A stretch of 64,000 nucleotides of DNA from Sarcocystis neurona (Eukaryota; Apicomplexa; Conoidasida; Eucoccidiorida; Sarcocystidae): assembly GCA_000727475.1 (NCBI GenBank), contig KL647299.1, positions 880,626 to 944,625 on the forward strand. Direction: 5' to 3'. The position numbers and the translations under genes are program-made. The notes beneath the pieces are model-generated. The model ran no database searches and was not told the origin of the DNA. It saw only the letters and a program-made list of their open reading frames with translations. Below are positions 57,266 to 64,000 of this stretch, piece after piece (the stretch's first letter is position 1; every line of letters begins with the position of its first letter).

Positions 57266-57384
57266 GTGTGTGTATATATATATATATGTGTATATGTATG
57301 TGTACGTGTACATGTACGTGTACGTGTACTTATGTGTACGAGCGTACGTGTGTACGTGTCAACTTGTGTACGTATGTGCGTACT

Positions 57385-57415
<31 letters not shown>

Positions 57416-57505
57416 ACGTGTACGTGTGACGGTGTGTACGTGTGTGGGCACGTATGTACGTATGCTCGTGAGTTTATATATATGTATATATATACGTGTA
57501 CGAAA
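57266..57505. repeat. GTAC/GT alternating purine-pyrimidine tract
   Basis: Repeated GTACGTGTAC and TGTACGTG motifs surround a pure (GT)n run at about 57384-57412. The sequence alternates purine and pyrimidine throughout and contains many short palindromes. Confidence 0.8.
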
Positions 57506-57871
57506 ATATCGGCGATCCGACCTGTATACGAACAGCGTATGATGTTTGCATGACTTTATGGATATATGTATCTCTGCATGCTTCTCTGTGTGTGCATGTG
57601 TTTGTATGAATGCATGAATGTGTGCGCGTGGGTTCTTACTTTTACAGCGTCGCTTGGTAGCAGTGACAACCCAGTCGAGGAGAACCGTAGTACAGTCCCA
57701 CAAATCGAAAGGGAGAAGCAGCAGAGCAGCACATTTGACGCCTGGGGAAAGAGGTTGCATGATCCTGCGGAGTAGCTAGCGGGGATGCAAAAGCACGTTA
57801 CCAAATGAAACGACTTGTTTGTTCAGTTGCCGAGCAGCACGTACAGAAAATGGGAAACGAGGGGCAGTCAT

Positions 57872-57963
57872 CTTCAGTTGCTATTTCGACGTGAGTCAAT
57901 CAGTTCCGGGAACTGCGCTTCAGTTGCTACTTCGACGCGAGTCAATCAGTTCCGGGAACTGCG
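57872..57963. repeat. Two-copy 46-bp tandem repeat
   Basis: Two adjacent 46-bp units (57872-57917, 57918-57963) differ at only about two positions, so the duplication is recent. Each begins CTTCAGTTGCTA and ends TTCCGGGAACTGCG. It is not in a recognised gene. Confidence 0.9.
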
Positions 57964-58381
57964 CGTCTCCTCTTGATTCTAATTACATGAATTTGTGTAC
58001 ATGCATATGCACGTATATATCTGTTTTTACCGCTGTCTCTCTGTCTGCATACACACGCGTACGTACACTGTATGCCGATGTGACTGGACACACACACACC
58101 CACGTTGATCTACGTCTATGTAGAAAGCTTTTCAGAAAGAAAGAAAGGTGACACTGGTACTCGAAGATAACGAATAATCCCTTTTCCTCTTCTTTGTCGA
58201 GCGCGGGCCGCGGCAACACAAGCTCCTGATGCGATGTGTGGGTACATACAAAAACTCATAAATAGACCGAGAAAGGGGCGTGAGAAAACTTTAGTATCCT
58301 TGCACACGGGAACAGGTAGACGAATTAGGGAGACATGAATAAGTGCGCCTATTTTGTATATCCACACACCTACATAAGTAT

Positions 58382-58894
58382 TCATGTGTGATACACACAT
58401 GCATAGACACAGTATAAATATGTACATGCATACACGTATATACATATATATATATACATATATATAGTTGTATGCGGAAGTATTGAGCGTTTACAAAGAT
58501 ATATATATGTATATATGTACGGAATATATACACAAACAGAAGGCACGCGGGTGACAGTGGCTACTTTGCTTCCTACTGTTGCTTCAGACTCGTGCACTTC
58601 TCCTGATGCTGCTGCTGGTGGGTCTACATGAGATTCTGCTGCTACTTCTTCTTCTGCTACCGCTTTTGCAGGCACGCCCGCTCATTCTTCATGCAGAAAC
58701 CACAAGGTTTCGACCGTTGTGACTAATTTTGCTTCCAAAAAACCGCCGCTTCCTCCTGCTGCTGCTGCAGCTCCTCCTGCGCTGCTACTCGTGATGCTGC
58801 TGTGGGTGATCCTTCTTCGGGTGATCGTGTAGGGTTCCTGCTGCCTCTGCTGCCGTAAGAATACAAGCAGACCCCTCGCCTTCGTCGCTGGCAA
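58382..58894 (-). pseudogene. Ala/Glu-rich minus frame interrupted by one TGA
   Basis: The minus frame is open from 58894 to a TGA at 58684-58682 and then remains open in the same frame to 58382. The first part has an Ala/Gly run followed by GFLEAKLVTTVETLWFLHEE, and the second part opens AGVPAKAVAEEEVAAES and is acidic. The lower end dissolves into microsatellite. A decayed exon, two exons separated by an intron, or chance are all possible. Confidence 0.2.
58430..58530. repeat. TA-rich microsatellite
   Basis: Runs of TATATATA with ACATA linkers; nothing else is seen. Similar runs occur at 59280-59315, 59595-59620, 59950-59970 and 60070-60110. Confidence 0.75.
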
Positions 58895-58946
58895 CAGAAG
58901 AGCGGTTCCTTCTGCTGCCGCGAGGGCGTCTAGCCAAGAGACTCAC

Positions 58947-59073
58947 TTTTTTGTTGTCAAACGCAGCAGCACAGCACATTAACTGTTGCGAACTGCCGGA
59001 CCACGCGTGACAGCACAACGCTGCGTCGATCGTGTCGCAGCCCCAACACCATACTGGGGCGTCCGTTTCTATC
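58947..59073 (-). CDS. Candidate internal exon, 42 codons, faintly WD-like
   Basis: The segment is bounded by a CTGCAG acceptor (exon starts at 59073) and a GTGAGT donor (after 58947), and its frame is open. It encodes APVWCWGCDTIDAALCC, then HAWSGSSQQLMCC, then AAAFDNKK. The spacing HAWS...LMCC...FDNKK loosely resembles a WD-repeat blade and the sequence is Cys-rich. No partner exon was confirmed, so the call is weak. Confidence 0.22.
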
Positions 59074-61978
59074 CTGCAGCAAGAAGACCTCCATCTATCG
59101 CAAAACTGGAATTTTGTTCTTGCGTATACCAGTATACGTAGATGCACGCGTGTGTATAATCATATACAAAGAGATCCAGGTATCTCTCTCAGTGTATATA
59201 TACACATGTATATACACACATGCGTAGATTACACATTTGACGCAGAGACAGTCTTCCAGCAGACATCTGTGTGCAGAAGATATATATATATGTATGAGTA
59301 TGTATATATATAAATAGAGAGAGATACATGTGTAGTTCATATCTATACAGGCATAGTATCTATACGCGCTTGTGCCGTCGAACTTGAGCTTGCAGCAAAA
59401 AGGATAAAGGGCACACAACGCAGCACCTGTATTGCTCTTATCCGCTCTTGTATTTGTTCATCTATTTACACGTACAGAAAGCATCCCTCGAAGCAACAGC
59501 CGAGCAGTATTGGCTGCTTCTTCGCTGCAAAAGCTGTACGTAGACATCCAGAGAGAAAAATTCACATTATTCATGTACGCACAAACGCATGTGTATATAT
59601 ATATATATATGTATATAAGGCGGGAGAGAAAGGAATGCACCTGGTAATACGCTGAGATCTATAAGTGCATGGACGTACATCCGTGCAGATACAGGTAAAC
59701 GTAGATGCACAGATAGACGTCCCTGTACATATGTGTCGGTACGGGGAGAACCCTTTTCTATCCTTTTGATACGCCTACACAAGGCAACGAATACGTACCA
59801 CTTTCTTGCCACGTAATTGAGATGTTGCAAACAAGCATAAAGAACCACGGTTAAGAGTGTGTGTACATGTAGACAGAGGGACGAAGATATTGACGCGTGC
59901 AGGCCCAGATGTAATACATAAAGACAAGCACGTAGGACTCACCGTATACATATGTATATATATATATATCATGTAGACGTTTATGTCTATTTTGTTGCAG
60001 TGATCCACCATAAATGCACACTCTTGCATATGTATGTAAGACTATCAGTCGAACACGCATGCGTAAGTTATATATACATATATATGCATATATATATATA
60101 TATATACACACGTATACGCGAGTGTTTACTAGTAGACATCAGGAGATTATGTATATAATCAATATATACATCTCTATGCATCTGCGTCTATGGAAACGAA
60201 AGTGCAGCGATGTATCTCTCTGTAAGTGGACTTCCGTGTTGGTGGAGAGACGCGGGCTTTAAACAGAGAGAGATTATGTATCTAAGACATTGTGCAGTAT
60301 GTTTTTTCTGTCTGCGCGCGCAGCAGCTGCGGTAGTTCTGCCGGTCGCTACCTATCTCTCGACTCCCCACGCGAATATATGTGTTTACGTAGTTATGCAT
60401 GTGTGTGTGTACATATATATATACATAAAAGTATGCGTAAAAGTAGACGCGTGGCAACATAGTATATCCCTTTCGCTCTACAGATGTGTGCACACACAAA
60501 CACTTACGTACGTACACATACATAACCCCGATTCACTGTGAAGACGACGGAGCAGAATGTGTCATCCGTCGCTGCTGTTGCTGCAGCAGACATGTTCTAA
60601 TCCTGCTTCTACGTGAGCGGCGGGAAAGCGGAGCAGGAGCTGTGGATTTAAGCGTTCAGGGTGCTGTTCTCCCCTTTCTGCTGCTGCTGGCGGTGCTCCT
60701 GAAGCTACGCTCCTGCGGCTGCAACGGGCAGAGCGGCGGTCGGTACGTCCCACGCGTCCTGCAAATGAAGCAGCCGACACAGGTCTTCTGACTAAATTGT
60801 GGGCGACCGTAGATTCCGACAATTTTTTTCCCCCCTCCACGTCTCTGTGCGATGAGAGTTTACCGGATAACGACACACGTGTACGTCTCTACTCATTCGT
60901 GTCCTAGAGATTCAGCACAAATCTCCGGTCCAGCACGTATGTCCTTATATAGTATGTGCATATCTGGACGTGTACGTGTACGATGTTTCGAGGAGATGTC
61001 GTCCTCAATGCGCAACACCACAACTGTCTCGACACCTAGTGATGTGGGCCCATATTTTTGCTTCACTGTACATACGTAGAACTGGTCCATGAAGGAGAAA
61101 GAGCGTCTGAACATGTGTGTTCTCCCACACCCAATAATGTGCAAAAGTTTCTCGATATTCAAACATAGATAGTGCCGCGGTAGATGCTGTTAGGTGCTGT
61201 TCTCCACTGCCGCATAACGGTTATCGGAGAGACATGCATAAGGTTCTATTCAGAAGCTGCCTGCATCAAACAGACAAGCCACAGTCGACAGTGTTCGCTT
61301 CTGCGTGCCTATCCGTGTACAAATGCGTCTTCATTGATTTTTCCGTACGCGTCGTTCCACACACCGACAGTACATACATTCGTCTGCATCAGAATAGGAA
61401 TACTATGTCTGTCTCCTCCTGCGTTTTTACGCACCTAGCTGGAAGGGATCAACACGGAGCATGCGCTTTTTACTGATCCCTCCAAAAGGATTGTGTCGAA
61501 GCTGGGATGGAGGCAATATGAAGCGCGGCTGCAACAGCAGTAGGGGAGTGCCGTCAGTTGGTGCAGCAGAAGTGGAATTCGTACACGCTGAAAACATTAC
61601 GATGCACGTGCCGTGAAAACCCACTTGGCACTGCAGTGGACACACGGTTCAAAACTGGTATCCATTGTGCCATGCTATGAACACTGCACAGTGCACAGCC
61701 GATGCTTGTTAGAGTGGATGTCGTACGTCGTCGAATCATGATGGCAACGTCATGGAACGGCCTTTACATGGCCACAGGATTCTGCTGTCCTGAAGGCGTT
61801 CTACACTCGACGCTGGAGCACTCCGAAAATCGTCCCCATCGATTAACCCACGGAGAACAGTGTTCGCTGGGCATGTAGGAGAAGCAATTTTTTCCTCTCG
61901 AGACTACCAGCACTGCCCCCGCCAAAGGATTCGTCTGCTGATGCGAGGTGAAAATGGTACAGGTTAAATCATGACGCC
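59074..61978. other. Spacer with microsatellites and no convincing gene
   Basis: TA-rich runs are common to 60.12 kb. A CTG-rich patch at 60560-60720 gives short frames on both strands without domains. The 60.85-61.95 kb part is complex sequence with frames under 90 codons. Confidence 0.45.
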
Positions 61979-62770
61979 TTACGACACCACGGCGTACGTT
62001 ACAATTTTTTCGTGGTTCTCGTGGAATTCCGCCGAAATCTTATCTTGTGTCCGAGTATATTCAGTCCTTCTCTTTGATTGGTGATGAAGTAGAGGCACGC
62101 AGCGGTTACATCCAAACAAAAATCGCATAAAGACTAGTAATGCACTTGCCAGTGTGGAGCGCATGTAGGCGAGGCTTCCTAGGGTGCCATACACGCCTAG
62201 GCCGCTGGGCAGCACCCCGAAGGAGAACCTGACCTGTTGGGGGTTACTTGTTCCATCAAGCAGGTGCCGAGCAGAGATATACAGATTTGAGGCACGAGCG
62301 ATGTCGACGAGTGCTGTGAATATGCAGGACACGGTGTCCTCGTAGCCGTGGAGTACATCTGCCAGGAAAAACCGTTGTTGAAATCCTTGTCTAACCGGCC
62401 CGAAGGAACTCCTCCCAAAGAATGCCTCGCATTCCATCCGCCTACGTGTATCATATATGCCCCGGCGAGCAGTGCAAGAAGCCCTTTCGCTAGCCTTCAA
62501 TTGGTCACTGATGTCGTTTCGACATTGCGTGTTTTTGTCTGTCCTGCACGCAGAAAAGTATGCATCGAAGCGGGCACGGGAGCGACTGCCACTAAACTTG
62601 ACACGTCCTTGTTTCTGTGTCGCCCTTACAGAAGCCTGCAGTTGCAGCACGTGAGCAGGGTCCCTTCGCACCGTCCCTTCCCGCGATTCTTGTTGCGGTT
62701 CTCCGCAACACCTATATCCCGTCTCCTCGAACCCGTTTGCCCAAATGCAAATTCTCAGTGTGCTTCGCAA
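61979..62770 (-). CDS. Hypothetical protein or exon, 263 open codons
   Basis: The minus frame is open for 263 codons in DNA free of simple repeats, longer than expected by chance. The first codon is TTG; the first ATG is at 62437, and a CAG acceptor near 62645 is plausible, so this may be a terminal exon. The middle carries several cysteines, and a hydrophobic stretch near residues 205-235 (STLASALLVFMRFLFGC) could be a membrane segment. I do not recognise a family. A CAACAG/GTCAGG junction inside could be a splice donor. The plus strand is also open over part of the region, which weakens the call. Confidence 0.3.
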   Translation of the reverse strand: MRSTLRICIWANGFEETGYRCCGEPQQESREGTVRRDPAHVLQLQASVRATQKQGRVKFSGSRSRARFDAYFSACRTDKNTQCRNDISDQLKASERASCTARRGIYDTRRRMECEAFFGRSSFGPVRQGFQQRFFLADVLHGYEDTVSCIFTALVDIARASNLYISARHLLDGTSNPQQVRFSFGVLPSGLGVYGTLGSLAYMRSTLASALLVFMRFLFGCNRCVPLLHHQSKRRTEYTRTQDKISAEFHENHEKIVTYAVVS

Positions 62771-62961
62771 GAGAACGCATAAGTTGACTTGCCAAGAAGA
62801 ATGTCACGGGTACTGCGTTCTGTATGCACTGTGGGGGGGATGCGTTGGTGCGCTGGAGCTGCTGGCGCTTCGCGGATACTAGTGCATCTATGATCTGAGT
62901 GTTTTTCTACGCATCCGTTAACTAGTGCATACATTTAGGAGAGTACTGCAGTAATCAGCAC

Positions 62962-63186
62962 ATGGTCCTCTCCTTGTGCGCTCTTCCAGCTTTGTTACTG
63001 GGAGGCACCTGCGTACTTACCGCTTTCCGGTGCTTCGAAATTGTGGTTCAATCCCCACAAAGGACACTCTGCTCCCCCTCGGCGGAGCTCAGTTTATCTT
63101 CCGTCGCTATCGCTGCTACTGTGTTGCGGCTACACGGTTGGCATCTTACGGAAATGGTTTCTGCAGCGCAGTCTCTTTCAAGCTGA
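62962..63186 (+). CDS. Hypothetical small secreted protein ORF, 74 codons
   Basis: An ATG-started frame begins with a signal-peptide-like stretch (VLSLCALPALLLGGTCV). The rest is Ser/Ala-rich with no recognised domain. It may be the first exon of a larger secreted protein, but the frame stops just before the nearest GTGACG donor. Confidence 0.2.
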   Translation: MVLSLCALPALLLGGTCVLTAFRCFEIVVQSPQRTLCSPSAELSLSSVAIAATVLRLHGWHLTEMVSAAQSLSS

Positions 63187-63222
63187 GGTGACGCGTTTAC
63201 GCGAAGTCACGTCTTCTGGAAA

Positions 63223-63465
63223 ATGCTCCCAGTCTTTGCAGCAGAGAGTGACCCGATCTTCGAGCATTCACCGCGCAACGTTACATGTGGGATTGTCTAT
63301 GATGCTGTGCAGCAGACCGAGACGTTGAACCTCTGTGAGGCCGTCGAGTCGCGCCAGGTAGCTTACATCTTGAAGAAATTCGCCTTCCCCATTTCCACCA
63401 GTGGCCGGCGATCCTGCTTCAGCAGTGCCCTTTATCAGAAGCACTGCGAAATTACGCGACGCTGA
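63223..63465 (+). CDS. Hypothetical ORF, 80 codons
   Basis: An ATG-started frame of mixed composition containing four cysteines (for example NVTCGIVYD and NLCEAVES). It lies 36 bp after the previous small ORF and in a different frame, so the two may belong to one spliced gene. No family was recognised. Confidence 0.2.
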   Translation: MLPVFAAESDPIFEHSPRNVTCGIVYDAVQQTETLNLCEAVESRQVAYILKKFAFPISTSGRRSCFSSALYQKHCEITRR

Positions 63466-64000
63466 ACGGAAGATACCGATTTGCTGAGAAGTAAATCATA
63501 CAAAGAATGGCTCATTGGTAACACCTGACGGCACGTGGAACACAGAAAGGCATGATCTCAAGAAGTAGCATCAGCATTCCCTAGATCAGTGTGGTGGTGG
63601 TCTACACAGTAACTGACGCTAAGAACTCTACAGAACGCAGCTGCCGTGCGCCTGCACAGCCTGCTCGCATTTTCCACCCATGTTGCTGGTGTGGTGGTGA
63701 ACCGTGCAGCAGGTCCCTTCGAATCAACTCGAATGCTTTGCGGGAGAATCCCCAATACGGCTGAAGAACACTGAACCAGAGGGTCAGAGTGCCGGTGCCG
63801 GCACGGATTATAGATATGTATGTATATATATATATCTACGAACAAAAGCAAGCCGTTGATGGCCTGTCGCCGGCTCTCTCCACACGGCAGGGTCCTGACG
63901 GTCCTGCCGACTGAAACGTCAAGGCTCTACTAGAGCAGAAGAATATATATGTGTGAGGGGGGCGCCTGATCGGTGGAATCTTGCAGACGTATATGCTCTT
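63466..64000. other. Right end, nothing recognised
   Basis: No gene is supported here. A short TA run sits at about 63818-63835, and a minus frame of 97 codons (63851-63558) has no recognisable domain. Confidence 0.5.

Larger units (their letters stand above)
51357..58375. other. Long spacer rich in GT, TA and GTAC microsatellites
   Basis: No convincing gene was found. Simple-sequence blocks occur at 51770-52020, 52440-52480, 53000-53290, 53640-54080, 54310-54410, 54560-54790 and 57266-57500. More complex sequence lies at 55.0-57.1 kb, where minus frames of 60-112 codons have no recognisable domain. Confidence 0.5.

Noticed and set aside
63024..63060. GTGGTTCAATCCCCAC resembling a tRNA T-arm/B box
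   Set aside because: No matching acceptor stem, D-arm or anticodon arm was found around it.
1..64000. CRISPR array or bacterial operon
   Set aside because: Repeats are micro- and minisatellites without unique equal-length spacers, and the genes have introns and apicomplexan-type repeats.

Overview
The window looks like nuclear DNA of a coccidian apicomplexan of the Eimeria/Cyclospora type. This rests on three things seen in the sequence: dense CAG/CTG trinucleotide runs that encode Ala, Gln and Ser tracts inside genes; split genes with GT-AG introns; and a plastid-type isoprenoid gene (ispH/lytB) with a long N-terminal extension, as expected for an apicoplast enzyme. Between genes lie long stretches of TA, CA and GTAC microsatellites. 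I could not identify the species. No bacterial operons, CRISPR arrays or tRNA/rRNA genes were found.

Layout. (1) 1-956, minus strand: the first exon of a WD-repeat gene resembling WDR82/Swd2, running off the left edge. (2) 956-6.4 kb: mostly non-coding, with one old 90-bp duplication. (3) 6.4-15.3 kb, plus strand: a multi-exon AAAP-family amino-acid transporter with all eleven expected membrane segments, a roughly 290-residue low-complexity insertion, and a possible extra 5' exon. Splice phases agree throughout. (4) 15.3-22.8 kb: microsatellite-rich spacer with a few weak ORFs. (5) 22.85-32.3 kb, minus strand: ispH in four exons spread over 9.4 kb; the large introns hold CAG runs of both polarities. 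(6) 32.3-44.8 kb: spacer with a 48-bp minisatellite, a higher-order TA-rich repeat and several CAG/CTG blocks. (7) 44.8-51.4 kb, plus strand: one uninterrupted 2184-codon frame encoding a giant Gln/Ala/Ser-rich protein of unknown function. (8) 51.4-64 kb: mostly microsatellite spacer, with weak candidate exons near 58.5-59.1 kb and 62-63.5 kb.

How the genes relate. They look like ordinary, independent eukaryotic loci rather than a pathway cluster. IspH would make IPP and DMAPP in the apicoplast, the transporter would move amino acids across a membrane, and the WDR82-like protein would serve chromatin or RNA processing. What they share is an unusually heavy load of simple repeats in coding and intronic DNA. 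I found no convincing new biological system. The most interesting signals are the repeat behaviour (polarity switches within single genes, and coding-type CAG tracts in introns), the open 48-bp minisatellite and the unusual features of IspH.
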